A DNA stretch of 64,000 nucleotides from Vogesella sp. LIG4 (GCF_900090205.1 NZ_LT607802.1:3936879-4000878), one strand, 5' to 3'; shown: positions 1 through 8,470, counted from the first letter of the stretch. Numbers and translations: made by a program. The notes: generated by a model from the letters alone, not told the origin.

Positions 1-104
1 GCTCCGCGCTGCTGCGCAAGGAAAGCCGTGGCCTGCACTACAGCCGCGACTACCCGGACACGCTGCCGGAGGCGCAGGAAACCATTCTGACGCCGCAGCA
101 GTAA
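1..104 (+). CDS. nadB: L-aspartate oxidase, 3' end only
   Basis: The window opens inside this gene. The last 33 codons read in frame to a TAA stop at 102-104 and contain the run RKESRGLHYSRDYP, the conserved C-terminal signature of L-aspartate oxidase. This FAD enzyme converts aspartate to iminoaspartate, the first step of de novo NAD synthesis, in the cytoplasm. Only the C-terminal tail is visible, so the catalytic domains cannot be judged. It converges on the sensor kinase gene that ends at 333. Confidence 0.8.
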   Translation, partial: SALLRKESRGLHYSRDYPDTLPEAQETILTPQQ

Positions 105-122
105 GCGTCGTGCAGCAGTAAA

Positions 123-148
123 AAGGTTGGCCGCATGCGGCCAACCTT
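123..148. repeat. 26-bp perfect palindrome built from two TTGGCCGCA motifs
   Basis: AAGGTTGGCCGCA abuts its own complement TGCGGCCAACCTT with no spacer, 19 bp after the nadB stop. There is no T-run here, unlike the identical palindrome at 291-316. Confidence 0.9.
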
Positions 149-290
149 CAGGCTGCTGACCTGGCACTTTGTTTAAGCGCTACCGGACCCGGCACAGCCG
201 GGCCGCTCCAGCCAAGTGCCAACACCGGCAGCCTTTCCGTTTTCACCATCAAGCCCTTTCGCTACGCGCCAGGGCTTGATGACAATCTCC

Positions 291-320
291 AAGGTTGGCC
301 GCATGCGGCCAACCTTTTTT
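291..320 (+). terminator. Terminator made from the paired TTGGCCGCA palindrome
   Basis: The 26-bp palindrome at 291-316 is followed by a T-run (315-320), so read on the plus strand it looks like an intrinsic terminator for nadB. The sensor kinase gene ends 13 bp further on and converges on it. The AA start of the palindrome gives only a poor T-tract for minus-strand transcripts. Confidence 0.7.
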
Positions 321-332
321 GCTATCTACCCC

Positions 333-2621
333 CTACTCGCCCTGATATAGCGGCAGGGTGAACCAGAAGGCGCAGCCGCCGGTCAGCGGTGCGCTGACGC
401 CGAACTCACCGCGGTGGTGTTCGACGATGGAACGGCAGATGTTGAGGCCGATACCCATGCCCTGCGGCTTGGTGGAGTAGAACGGCGTGAACAGGTTGCC
501 GCGAATCTCCTCGCTGAGCCCCGGGCCATTGTCCACCACCTCCACGCGCCAGAACTGCGCGCCGACGGCGCTTTTCAGCCGTACCGTTGGCCGCAGGCTA
601 TCCGCCTCGCGCATCGCCTCGATGGCGTTCTTGATCAGGTTGAGCAGCACCTGCTCGATCAGCACCGGGTCCATCTCCACCCGCTGCCCTGCCGGCCCCG
701 GCTCCAGCAGCAGCGGCATGCCGTACTTGTCGGCCATCGGCTGCGCCAGCGCCACCGCCCGGCGCAGCGCCAGATCCGGGTCGCACAGCTCCAGCTGCGG
801 TGCATGTTTCTTAACAAAGGCGCGGATGCTGTTGACGATCTGCCCCGCCCTGCGCGCCTGGTCGGCGATGGCCTGCACCGCCTCGCCCACGCCGTTGTTC
901 TGCGCCGCATCGCTGGGCAGCTTGCGCGCCAGGCCGGCAGCGTAGGTGGAAATGGCGGTGAGCGGCTGGCCCAGCTCGTGCGCCAGCGAAGAGGCCATCT
1001 CGCCCATGGCGATCAGCCGCGAGGTGGTCTGGAAGCGCTCCTCCTGCGCCCGTTCGCGCGAAGCACGGGCGCGCGATTCGCTGACATCCACCAGCATGCA
1101 CAGCCAGGCCGGTTCGCCATCCACCCAGTCGATGGCGCGGTACTGCAGCTGGTACCAGCTGCGGCCGCGATCCGGCGAGAACTCCAGGTTGGCCGCCATC
1201 TGATCCAGCCCGCGCGCCATGCCCGGCAGCAGCGGGCAGTACGGCCCTTCGGCATCGAAGCCACCCCAGCCGCCGGCAAACGCCGGGTTGGCATACAGCA
1301 GCAGCCGGCTATCGCCGTCCACCACGCACAGGCCGCTGTCGAGACCATTGAGCACAGTGAGGAAGCGCTGGTGCGAGGCGTTCAGCGCCAGGCGTTTTTT
1401 CTTCAGCTCGGTAATGTCGTACATCGACGCCACCCAGCCCTCCTGCCGCTCGCCCTGCAGCAGCGGCGCCGCGTACAGCCGCACCTCGACGCGCTCGCCG
1501 TCGCGGCGGCGGAACGGCAACTCGAAGCCGTGTGCCGGCAGCTCGCCGGCCAGCATGGCGCGCATGGCGGCCATCAGCAGTGTGTGATCTTCCTCCGCCC
1601 AGAAGCTGTATGGCAGCCGCTGACCCACCAGTTCCTCCACCGTCAGGCCGGTCAGCTCGCACATGGCACGGTTGACGCGCAGGATGGCGCCGTCGCGGTC
1701 GAAGGCGATCAGCCCGCTTTTCATGCTGTCCTCCACCGCGCGGCGTATCGACATTTCGCGCTGCAGCGCCTGTTCCACACTGGCGCGCTGGCGCACATGG
1801 CGGCGGATGCGCCACAGCAGGAACAGCAGCGCGATGACCAGCACGACAATCAGCGCGCTGAGCACCGGCAGCGTGAGGCCGATGCCGGTGCGGTAGCTGA
1901 TGCCGCGCAGCATCACGCCGAAGCCCGGCGGGTCGAAGCTGATCTGGTGCGACTGGGTGCCAAGCGGCGGCGCCTGCTCGAACTTGCTGGCCAGCAGGTG
2001 CCCGCCCAGGTCCACCAGGCTGATGTGGTACTTGGAGGCGATCCACCACGGCACCTGCTGCTGCAGCAGGCCGCTCATGCTGTACACCAGCCGCACGCCA
2101 CCCACGAAGCGGCCATCGATCAGCACCGGCGCCACCAGGTCGAAGCGGTAGTGGTTATCCGGCCCGAGATAAGGTTGGCCGTAAGCGGTGCGGCCGAGTT
2201 TTTCCGCCCGCCACATGGCATCGGTACCGACCGCATCCAGCTGATGCGGCGGCCGGCCCAGGCTGTCCAGCTTCACCAGGCCGCCGCGCTCCACCCACTG
2301 CGCCACCACGATCTCGCGGTTCTCGCGCTCCAGCAGCCGCGCCGACGCCAGGAAGCGCTGCCCCTGCACGGCAGAAGCCGGCGGCAGGCCGTCGCTCATG
2401 CTGTCCAGCCAGCGCTGATGTTCCTCCATGTGCAAGCGCAGGCTCTGGTCCAGCCACAGCAGCTCCTGGATCAGGCTGTCGCGCTGCTCGTCCTGCCAGT
2501 CCCTGTAGACCACCAGGAACAGCCAGGACAGCGCGGCCAGCAGGCCTACCAGGATCAGCGCCGCCCCCAGCCATAGCCGGCGCGGCGATGAGGGGTGCGA
2601 CAGGGAGTCTTTCTGCAACAT
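333..2621 (-). CDS. DctB/DctS-like sensor histidine kinase with two PAS domains
   Basis: A 762-aa membrane sensor kinase, probably controlling the adjacent dicarboxylate transporter. The N-terminus has a hydrophobic segment at about residues 15-38 and a periplasmic sensor region, then a second membrane segment near 245-275. Two PAS-like regions follow. The H-box is MGEMASSLAHELGQP with phosphoacceptor His548. The N-box is VLLNLIKNAIEAM, the G1 box DNGPGLS, and a GMGIGLNICRSIVEHH box lies near residue 720. I start at the ATG at 2621 (MLQKDSLSHP). A longer reading would begin at a TTG inside a TTGGCCGCA motif. No response-regulator gene is adjacent: the next gene downstream is convergent nadB. 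DctB versus DctS cannot be separated from sequence alone. Confidence 0.85.
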   Translation of the reverse strand: MLQKDSLSHPSSPRRLWLGAALILVGLLAALSWLFLVVYRDWQDEQRDSLIQELLWLDQSLRLHMEEHQRWLDSMSDGLPPASAVQGQRFLASARLLERENREIVVAQWVERGGLVKLDSLGRPPHQLDAVGTDAMWRAEKLGRTAYGQPYLGPDNHYRFDLVAPVLIDGRFVGGVRLVYSMSGLLQQQVPWWIASKYHISLVDLGGHLLASKFEQAPPLGTQSHQISFDPPGFGVMLRGISYRTGIGLTLPVLSALIVVLVIALLFLLWRIRRHVRQRASVEQALQREMSIRRAVEDSMKSGLIAFDRDGAILRVNRAMCELTGLTVEELVGQRLPYSFWAEEDHTLLMAAMRAMLAGELPAHGFELPFRRRDGERVEVRLYAAPLLQGERQEGWVASMYDITELKKKRLALNASHQRFLTVLNGLDSGLCVVDGDSRLLLYANPAFAGGWGGFDAEGPYCPLLPGMARGLDQMAANLEFSPDRGRSWYQLQYRAIDWVDGEPAWLCMLVDVSESRARASRERAQEERFQTTSRLIAMGEMASSLAHELGQPLTAISTYAAGLARKLPSDAAQNNGVGEAVQAIADQARRAGQIVNSIRAFVKKHAPQLELCDPDLALRRAVALAQPMADKYGMPLLLEPGPAGQRVEMDPVLIEQVLLNLIKNAIEAMREADSLRPTVRLKSAVGAQFWRVEVVDNGPGLSEEIRGNLFTPFYSTKPQGMGIGLNICRSIVEHHRGEFGVSAPLTGGCAFWFTLPLYQGE

Positions 2622-2672
2622 GGCCAGGCTCGTGACGGTTGGGCGAATGACAGTGGCGCAGCCCCTTGCGGC

Positions 2673-2715
2673 CAACCATTGGGGAATTCCCTGATGCCGA
2701 ATTCCCCAATGGTTG
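2673..2715. promoter_or_regulatory. 17-bp perfect inverted repeat between the sensor kinase and dctP
   Basis: CAACCATTGGGGAATTC (2673-2689) and its exact complement (2699-2715) flank a 9-bp spacer. The repeat lies about 50 bp upstream of the kinase start and about 115 bp upstream of dctP, in the divergent promoter region. Its size and placement suit a dimeric activator or repressor site, perhaps the response regulator that partners the kinase. The regulator is not identified. I searched for a GG-N10-GC sigma-54 element and found none. Confidence 0.6.
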
Positions 2716-2830
2716 CCGCGCCGAACTGCTTCTAGTGTTGAGCATGTGACGTGAACACCTTGCCTGCAAGGTTAGCTCACTCGGAAACCACAAGACACAA
2801 CACAACATGTGACCACAGGAGAGTAGACAC

Positions 2831-3832
2831 ATGAAACTCAAGCATGCCGCCCTGATCGCCAGCCTGGCCCTGGCCGTACCCGGTATCGCCAACGCCGCCG
2901 ACATCGTGATCAAGTTCAGCCACGTGGTGGCACCGGACACCCCGAAAGGCAAGGCCGCCGAATACTTCAAGAAGCTGGCCGAGCAGCGCACCAAGGGCCG
3001 CGTGCAGGTACAGGTGTACCCGAACAGCCAGCTGTACAAGGACAAGGAAGAACTGGAAGCGCTGCAACTGGGCGCAGTACAGATGCTGGCCCCCAGCCTG
3101 GCCAAGTTCGGCCCGCTGGGCGTGAAGGAATTCGAAGCCTTCGACCTGCCCTACCTGTTCGACAACTACGACGAAGTGCACAAGGTTACCCTGGGCCCGA
3201 TCGGCAAACAGCTGTTCAGCAAGCTGGAAACCAAGGGCATCAAGGGCCTGGGCTACTGGGACAACGGCTTCAAGAACTTCTCCTCCAACAAGCCGATTCA
3301 CACCCCGGCCGACCTGAAAGGCGTGAAGATCCGCATCCAGTCCTCCAAGGTGCTGGATGAGGAAATGCGCGTAGTAGGCGCCCTGCCGCAAGTAATGGCG
3401 TTCTCCGAGGTGTACCAGGCGCTGCAGACCGGCGTGGTGGATGGCACCGAGCTGGAGCCGTCCAACCTGTACACCAGCAAGGCCTACGAAGTGCAGAAGC
3501 ACCTGACCCTGACCGGCCACGGCTACCTGGGTTACGCGGTCGTGGTGAACAAGAAGTTCTGGGACGGCCTGCCGGCCGACATCCGCACCACGCTGGAAGG
3601 CGCCATGGCGGATACCACCAAGTACGAGATCCAGCTGGCGCAACAGGACAGCGAAAAGGCACTGGCCGCCATCAAGGCTTCCGGCAAGACCCAGATCTAC
3701 ACCCCCACCCCGGCCGAGAAAGCCGCCTTCCAGAAAGTGTTCAAGCAAGTGCACGAGAAGATGGCCGACCGCGTGGGCCTGGCCCTGCTCAAGCAGGTTG
3801 AACAGACCACCGGCTACAGCGCCCCGAAATAA
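2831..3832 (+). CDS. dctP: TRAP transporter solute-binding protein DctP
   Basis: A 333-aa periplasmic binding protein for C4-dicarboxylates such as succinate, malate and fumarate, feeding the DctQM membrane complex. The signal peptide is MKLKHAALIASLALAVPGIANA, then the mature start ADIVIKFSHVVAPDTPKGKAA, typical of the DctP family. Arg168 in GVKIRIQSS matches the conserved arginine that binds the substrate carboxylate in this family. Length is normal. A GGAG ribosome site lies 8-12 nt upstream. It is separated from dctQ by a palindromic repeat and a terminator-like hairpin, which should favour binding protein over membrane subunits. Substrate is inferred from family and from the DctB-like neighbour. 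Confidence 0.9.
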   Translation: MKLKHAALIASLALAVPGIANAADIVIKFSHVVAPDTPKGKAAEYFKKLAEQRTKGRVQVQVYPNSQLYKDKEELEALQLGAVQMLAPSLAKFGPLGVKEFEAFDLPYLFDNYDEVHKVTLGPIGKQLFSKLETKGIKGLGYWDNGFKNFSSNKPIHTPADLKGVKIRIQSSKVLDEEMRVVGALPQVMAFSEVYQALQTGVVDGTELEPSNLYTSKAYEVQKHLTLTGHGYLGYAVVVNKKFWDGLPADIRTTLEGAMADTTKYEIQLAQQDSEKALAAIKASGKTQIYTPTPAEKAAFQKVFKQVHEKMADRVGLALLKQVEQTTGYSAPK

Positions 3833-3841
3833 GCCCGTGTT

Positions 3842-3938
3842 CACGATCTAGCGCCCGCGCAACAAGGCGAAACCGGCACAGGAAGCGCATTCCGCAGCCG
3901 GTTTCAACGCCGCATCGCGCGACGCGCAACAGATCGTG
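3842..3938. repeat. Imperfect palindromic repeat, long form (copy A1)
   Basis: The element is bounded by CACGATCT (3842-3849) and AGATCGTG (3931-3938). Inside it, GAAACCGGC pairs with GCCGGTTTC, and the cores AACAAGGCGAAA and TTTCAACGCCGCATCGC are shared with the copy at 40486-40607. It sits between dctP and dctQ. Confidence 0.7.
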
Positions 3939-3963
3939 GGCCGGCGCCGAGCCGATGACAAGC

Positions 3964-3995
3964 GAGCGCCCCCGCTACAGGGCGGCGCTCTTTTT
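3964..3995 (+). terminator. Intra-operon terminator-like hairpin between dctP and dctQ
   Basis: GAGCGCC (3964-3970) pairs with GGCGCTC (3984-3990), extended by CCC/GGG with one bulge, and is followed by TTTTTG. It ends 19 bp before the dctQ start, so it should attenuate transcription into dctQM. Confidence 0.7.
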
Positions 3996-4014
3996 GTTCA
4001 ACCAGGAGACTTTC

Positions 4015-4605
4015 ATGCTCAAGATCCTCGACCACCTTGAGGAATGGATCATTGCCCTGCTGATGGGCGTGGCAACGCTGGTCACCTTTGCCGCCGTACT
4101 GCACCGCTACGGCTCCGGCATCCCGTCGCTGCAGCCGCTGCTGGAACACATCCAGATGAGCTGGGCACAGGAGCTGACCATTTACCTGTTCGTATGGATG
4201 GCCAAGTTCGGCGCCGCCTATGGCGTGCGCACCGGCATCCACGTGGGTGTAGACGTGCTGATCAACCGCCTGTCCGACCGCAACCGTGCCAAGTTCATCA
4301 TCTTCGGCCTGCTGGCCGGTGCGCTGTTCACCGGCGTGGTGGGCACGCTGGGCGCCAACTTCGTGTGGGAAATCGCCCACACCGACCAGACTTCGCCCGA
4401 CCTGGAAGCACCGATGTGGCTGGTCTACCTCGCCATTCCCTGCGGCTCCTACCTGATGTGCTTCCGCTTCCTGCAGGTTGCCTGGCGCTTCGTGCGTACC
4501 GGCGAGCTGCCCAAGCACGAGCACGGCCAGGTGGAAGGCATCGAGGGCGACGAAGCGCTCGACAACCTGCATCCGCATGACATCTCGCACGGAGGCAAGC
4601 ACTGA
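4015..4605 (+). CDS. dctQ: TRAP transporter small permease DctQ
   Basis: A 196-aa inner-membrane protein, the small four-helix subunit of the TRAP dicarboxylate transporter. Hydrophobic stretches fall near residues 10-32, 50-68, 90-112 and 130-155. The run SWAQELTIYLFVWMAKFGAAYG is characteristic of DctQ. I chose ATG 4015 (MLKILDHLEEW) because AGGAG lies 8 nt upstream; an upstream in-frame extension begins inside the terminator region. The C-terminal tail is His- and acid-rich. Its TGA overlaps the dctM ATG by one base, so the two are translationally coupled. Confidence 0.9.
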   Translation: MLKILDHLEEWIIALLMGVATLVTFAAVLHRYGSGIPSLQPLLEHIQMSWAQELTIYLFVWMAKFGAAYGVRTGIHVGVDVLINRLSDRNRAKFIIFGLLAGALFTGVVGTLGANFVWEIAHTDQTSPDLEAPMWLVYLAIPCGSYLMCFRFLQVAWRFVRTGELPKHEHGQVEGIEGDEALDNLHPHDISHGGKH

Positions 4606-5930
4606 TGACCACCTTGATCATTTTCGGGCTGTTGCTGGCCCTGATGCTCACCGGCATGCCCATTTCCATTTCGCTGGGCCTGACGGTACTCACCTTCCTG
4701 TTCACCATGACCCAGGTGCCGATCGAATCGGTGGCACTGAAGCTGTTCACCGGTATCGAGAAGTTCGAAATCATGGCGATTCCGTTCTTCATCCTGGCCG
4801 GTAACTTCCTGATGCACGGCGGTGTGGCCAGGCGCATGATCCGCTTCGCCACCACCCTGGTGGGCCACTGGTATGGCGGCCTGGGCCTGGCCGGCGTGGT
4901 GTCCTGCGCACTGTTTGCCGCCATTACCGGCTCCTCCGTCGCCACCGTGGTGGCGGTGGGTTCCATCATCCTGCCGGCCATGGTCAAGCAGGGTTACCCG
5001 CAGCGCTTCGGCGCCGGCGTGATCACCACCTCCGGCGCGCTGGGCATCCTGTTCCCGCCGTCCATCAACCTGGTGATGTACTCCATCGCCACCGCCGGCA
5101 TGGAAGTCACCGGGCCGACCGGCGCACCGGTCAGCACCGCCTCGGTAGGCCAGCTGTTCATGGCCGGCGTGCTGCCGGGCCTGTGCCTGTCGGTGCTGCT
5201 GGGCCTCACCACCTGGTTCCGCGCCAAGAAGGCCGACTACCCGCGCCTGCCGCGCGCCAGCTGGGGCGAGCGCTTCCAGGCATTCCGTGAATGCGTATGG
5301 GGCCTGTTGCTGATCGTGCTGGTGATTGGCGGCATCTACAGCGGCATTTTCACCCCCACCGAAGCCGCCGCCGTGGCCGCGGTGTACGCCTTCGTCATCG
5401 CCGTGTTCGTGTACAAGGACATGGGGCTGAAGGATGTGCCGCGCGTGCTGATCAACGCCGCCTCGATGAGCTCGATGCTGCTATACATCATCACCAACGC
5501 GGTGCTGTTCTCCTTCCTGATGGCTTCGGAGCAGATTCCGCAGGCCATGGCGGCCTGGATGACCAGCCAGGGCATGGGCGTGGTGGCCTTCCTGCTGGTA
5601 ACCAACGTGCTGCTGCTGGCTGCCGGCAACTTCATGGACCCGTCCGCCATCGTGCTGATCATGGCGCCCATCCTGTACCCGGTGGCGGTGAAACTGGGCG
5701 TGAACCCGGTGCACTTCGGCATCCTGATCGCCGTGAACATGGAAGTAGGCATGTGCCACCCGCCGGTGGGCCTCAACCTGTACGTGGCGTCCGGCATCAC
5801 CAAGATGGGCATCACCGAGCTTACCGTGGCGGTATGGCCATGGCTGCTCACCATGCTGGCCTTCCTGATCATGGTGACCTATATGCCATCGATCTCGCTG
5901 TGGCTGCCGCGTGCGCTGGGCATGATGTAA
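4605..5930 (+). CDS. dctM: TRAP transporter large permease DctM
   Basis: A 441-aa multi-spanning inner-membrane protein, the sodium-coupled transport channel of the DctPQM system. It starts MTTLIIFGLLLALMLTGMPISISLGL and contains the family runs KFEIMAIPFFILAG, ATVVAVGSIILPAM and GILFPPSINLVMYS. Length is normal. It overlaps dctQ by one base in a TGATG junction, with GGAGG 9 nt upstream inside dctQ. It is the last gene of the operon and is followed by a hairpin-rich 3' element. Confidence 0.92.
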   Translation: MTTLIIFGLLLALMLTGMPISISLGLTVLTFLFTMTQVPIESVALKLFTGIEKFEIMAIPFFILAGNFLMHGGVARRMIRFATTLVGHWYGGLGLAGVVSCALFAAITGSSVATVVAVGSIILPAMVKQGYPQRFGAGVITTSGALGILFPPSINLVMYSIATAGMEVTGPTGAPVSTASVGQLFMAGVLPGLCLSVLLGLTTWFRAKKADYPRLPRASWGERFQAFRECVWGLLLIVLVIGGIYSGIFTPTEAAAVAAVYAFVIAVFVYKDMGLKDVPRVLINAASMSSMLLYIITNAVLFSFLMASEQIPQAMAAWMTSQGMGVVAFLLVTNVLLLAAGNFMDPSAIVLIMAPILYPVAVKLGVNPVHFGILIAVNMEVGMCHPPVGLNLYVASGITKMGITELTVAVWPWLLTMLAFLIMVTYMPSISLWLPRALGMM

Positions 5931-5950
5931 GCACGTTGGCCGCAAGGCAA

Positions 5951-6083
5951 AACCGCGGCGAAAGTTTCGCCGCGGTTCAGGCAGCAAAGGCAGCCTTGCC
6001 GTTTACACCGCCAGGCCCTCGCGCCATGCGCAAGGGCTTGGCGACAACCTCAAACCACGGCGAATGTTTCGCCGCGGTTTTTT
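5951..6083 (+). ncRNA. Structured 3' region of dctPQM, copy 2 of the hairpin-rich element
   Basis: A 13-bp-arm hairpin (AACCGCGGCGAAA, 5951-5963, with 5965-5977) is followed by GGCAGCCTTGCCGTTTACACC (5989-6009). Next comes an 11-bp stem CGCCAGGCCCT/AGGGCTTGGCG (6009-6019 with 6033-6043), then a near-copy of the first hairpin (6052-6080) ending in a T-run. Layout and the word GGCAGCCTTnCCGTTT match 105-320, but the hairpin sequences differ while pairing is kept. A small RNA or RNA-stability role is inference. Confidence 0.4.
6052..6083 (+). terminator. dctPQM terminator
   Basis: AAACCACGGCGAA pairs with TTTCGCCGCGGTTT apart from one mismatch, followed by a run of T to 6083. It is the terminal hairpin of the element at 5951-6083. 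Confidence 0.75.
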
Positions 6084-6121
6084 GTCAGACACGGACATAG
6101 CCCAATACTAGGGTTGGCCCT

Positions 6122-6127
6122 TATAAT
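6122..6127 (+). promoter_or_regulatory. Possible -10 box for maeB
   Basis: A perfect TATAAT lies 48 bp upstream of the maeB start. I see no good -35 hexamer at 16-18 bp spacing, so the promoter would be weak or activator-dependent. Confidence 0.4.
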
Positions 6128-6174
6128 GGCTGCCCTCTCCACACCCTCTGCACAAAAAATCAGGAGCCAACAGA

Positions 6175-8448
6175 ATGGACGAGCAACTGCGCCAAGCCGC
6201 ACTCGAGTTCCACCAGTTCCCGCAGCCGGGCAAGATCCAGGTCGCCCCAACCAAGCCGCTGGCCACCCAGCGCGACCTGGCACTTGCCTACTCGCCGGGC
6301 GTAGCCGCTCCTTGCGATGCTATCGTGGAAGACCCGCTTAACGCCTACAAATACACCGCCCGCGGCAACCTGGTTGCCGTGGTGACCAACGGTACCGCGG
6401 TACTGGGTCTGGGCAACATCGGCCCGCTGGCCGGCAAGCCGGTGATGGAAGGCAAGGGCGTACTGTTCAAGAAATTCGCCGGCGTCGACGTGTTCGACAT
6501 CGAGCTGAACGAGAACGACCCGGACAAGCTGGTAGACATCATCTGCTCGATGGAGCCGACCTTCGGCGGCATCAACCTGGAAGACATCAAGGCGCCGGAA
6601 TGCTTCTACATCGAGAAGAAATGCCGCGAACGCATGAACATTCCGGTATTCCACGATGACCAGCACGGCACCGCCATCGTGGCCGCCGCCGCGGTACTGA
6701 ACTCGCTGCGCCTGGTGAACAAGGAAATCGGCAGCGTGCGCGTGGTGGCCTCCGGCGCCGGCGCCGCCGCCATCGCCTGCCTGGAGCTGCTGGTAGCACT
6801 GGGTGTAAAGCGCGAGAACATCACCGTCTGCGACTCCAAGGGTGTGATCTACCAGGATCGCGACGACAAGATGGACGAATCGAAGAAACGCTTCGCCATC
6901 CCGGACAACGGTCAGCGCAAACTGGCCGACGCCATGGTGGGCGCCGACATCTTCATGGGCCTGTCCGGCCCGAAACTGGTGACCCAGGACATGGTGAAAT
7001 CCATGGCCGCCTACCCGGTGATTCTGGCCATGGCCAACCCGGAGCCGGAAATCCTGCCGCCGCTGGTGAAGGAAGTACGCCCGGACGCCATCATCGGTAC
7101 CGGCCGTTCCGACTTCCCGAACCAGGTGAACAACGTACTGTGCTTCCCCTTCATCTTCCGTGGTGCGCTGGACGTGGGCGCCACCACCATCAACGAAGAG
7201 ATGAAGCTGGCCACCGTGCGTGCCATCGCCGACCTGGCCATGGCCGAGCAGAACGACGTAGTGGCCACCGCCTACGGTGACCAGGAACTGTCCTTCGGCC
7301 CGGAATACGTGATTCCGAAGCCGTTCGACCCGCGCCTGATCGTGAAGATCGCCCCGGCCGTGGCCAAGGCCGCCATGGATTCCGGCGTGGCTACCCGCCC
7401 GATCAAGGACTTCGACGCCTACATCGACCAGCTGACCCAGTTCGTCTACAAGACCAACCTGTTCATGAAGCCGGTGTTCTCCCAGGCCCGCAAGGCGCTC
7501 AAGCGCGTGGTGATGGCCGAAGGCGAAGACGAGCGCGTGCTGCACGCCACCCAGGAAATCGTTTCCCAGGGTCTGGCTCACCCGATCCTGATCGGCCGCC
7601 CGAGCGTGATCGAGAAGCGCCTGAAGAAGCTGGGCCTGAAGCTGGAAGCCGGCAAGGATTTCGAACTGGTGAACAACGAATCCGACCCGCGCTACGCCGA
7701 GTACTGGAAGGATTACTACCAGCTGATGAAGCGCAAGGGCGTATCGCAGGAACAGGCTCGCCGCCGCGTGATCGGCAACACCACCCTGATCGGTGCGCTG
7801 ATGGTGCGCCGCGGTGAGGCCGATGCCATGATCTGCGGCACCTACGGCCCGTACCGCCAGCACTTCGACATCATCGAGAACGTGATCGGCTACGCCCGCG
7901 AAGATAAAGTGGCCGCCGCGATGAACGCGCTGATCCTGCCGACCGGCAACATCTTCATCGCCGACACCTACGTGAACCCGACTCCGGACGCGGAACAGCT
8001 GGCCGCCATCACCGAGATGGCTGCCGAATCGATCCGCCGCTTCGGCATTCAGCCCAAGGTTGCGCTGCTGTCCAACTCCAGCTTCGGTACCTGGAATTCG
8101 GATGGCGCCTGCAAGATGCGCGACGCGCTGGCCCTGGTGCAGGAAGCCCACCCGGAACTGGAAATCGACGGTGAAATGCAGGGCGACGCCGCGCTGGTGG
8201 AAAGCATCCGCCAGCAGGCCATGCCGGACAGCACCCTGAAAGGTGCGGCCAACCTGCTGGTAATGCCGAACGTGGAAGCCGCCAACATCAGCTACAACCT
8301 GCTGCGCGTTTCCGCTTCCGACGGCGTGACCATCGGCCCGATCCTGATGGGTATGGCCAAGCCGGTGCACATCCTCACCCCGATCTCCTCGGTACGCCGC
8401 ATCATCAACATGGTGGCGCTGGCCGCCGTGGATGCCGCCTGCAACTAA
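6175..8448 (+). CDS. maeB: NADP-dependent malic enzyme, MaeB type with phosphotransacetylase-like domain
   Basis: A 757-aa cytoplasmic enzyme that oxidatively decarboxylates malate to pyruvate and makes NADPH. The malic N-terminal domain includes [15 protein letters not shown] near residue 40. The NAD(P)-binding domain includes [16 protein letters not shown] near 185. A C-terminal phosphotransacetylase-like domain runs from about 430 to the end ([16 protein letters not shown] and [12 protein letters not shown]). This two-domain build and length match the MaeB family, where the second domain is regulatory. AGGAG lies about 9 nt upstream. It directly follows the dicarboxylate uptake genes, so malate imported by DctPQM can feed it, although its own -10 box and the terminator at 6083 suggest separate transcription. 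Confidence 0.93.
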   Translation: MDEQLRQAALEFHQFPQPGKIQVAPTKPLATQRDLALAYSPGVAAPCDAIVEDPLNAYKYTARGNLVAVVTNGTAVLGLGNIGPLAGKPVMEGKGVLFKKFAGVDVFDIELNENDPDKLVDIICSMEPTFGGINLEDIKAPECFYIEKKCRERMNIPVFHDDQHGTAIVAAAAVLNSLRLVNKEIGSVRVVASGAGAAAIACLELLVALGVKRENITVCDSKGVIYQDRDDKMDESKKRFAIPDNGQRKLADAMVGADIFMGLSGPKLVTQDMVKSMAAYPVILAMANPEPEILPPLVKEVRPDAIIGTGRSDFPNQVNNVLCFPFIFRGALDVGATTINEEMKLATVRAIADLAMAEQNDVVATAYGDQELSFGPEYVIPKPFDPRLIVKIAPAVAKAAMDSGVATRPIKDFDAYIDQLTQFVYKTNLFMKPVFSQARKALKRVVMAEGEDERVLHATQEIVSQGLAHPILIGRPSVIEKRLKKLGLKLEAGKDFELVNNESDPRYAEYWKDYYQLMKRKGVSQEQARRRVIGNTTLIGALMVRRGEADAMICGTYGPYRQHFDIIENVIGYAREDKVAAAMNALILPTGNIFIADTYVNPTPDAEQLAAITEMAAESIRRFGIQPKVALLSNSSFGTWNSDGACKMRDALALVQEAHPELEIDGEMQGDAALVESIRQQAMPDSTLKGAANLLVMPNVEAANISYNLLRVSASDGVTIGPILMGMAKPVHILTPISSVRRIINMVALAAVDAACN

Positions 8449-8470
8449 GCCGGCAACAGTCATCGACACA

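Larger units (their letters stand above)
105..332 (+). ncRNA. Structured 3' region of nadB, copy 1 of a hairpin-rich element
   Basis: This gene-free stretch is almost wholly folded. A 26-bp perfect palindrome lies at 123-148. TGGCACTT (162-169) can pair with AAGTGCCA (214-221) around an inner CCCGGC/GCCGGG hairpin (188-202). The word GGCAGCCTTTCCGTTTTCACC begins at 227, followed by an 11-bp stem CATCAAGCCCT/AGGGCTTGATG (247-257 with 271-281). The same 26-bp palindrome returns at 291-316 with a T-run. Related elements occur at 5951-6083 and 62346-62426. A small RNA or processed 3' UTR is inference; no promoter was identified. Confidence 0.4.

Noticed and set aside
414..2576. Plus-strand open frame of 720 codons across the sensor kinase
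   Set aside because: Shadow of the kinase gene, which has complete histidine-kinase boxes on the other strand.
2622..2675. TTG start codons at 2675, 12720 and 34399
   Set aside because: Each is the TTG of a TTGGCCGCA motif; an ATG downstream gives a better start for each gene.
2700..2830. Sigma-54 promoter for dctP
   Set aside because: I checked every GG in the gap for GC ten bases later and found none, so the usual DctD-dependent promoter is not visible.
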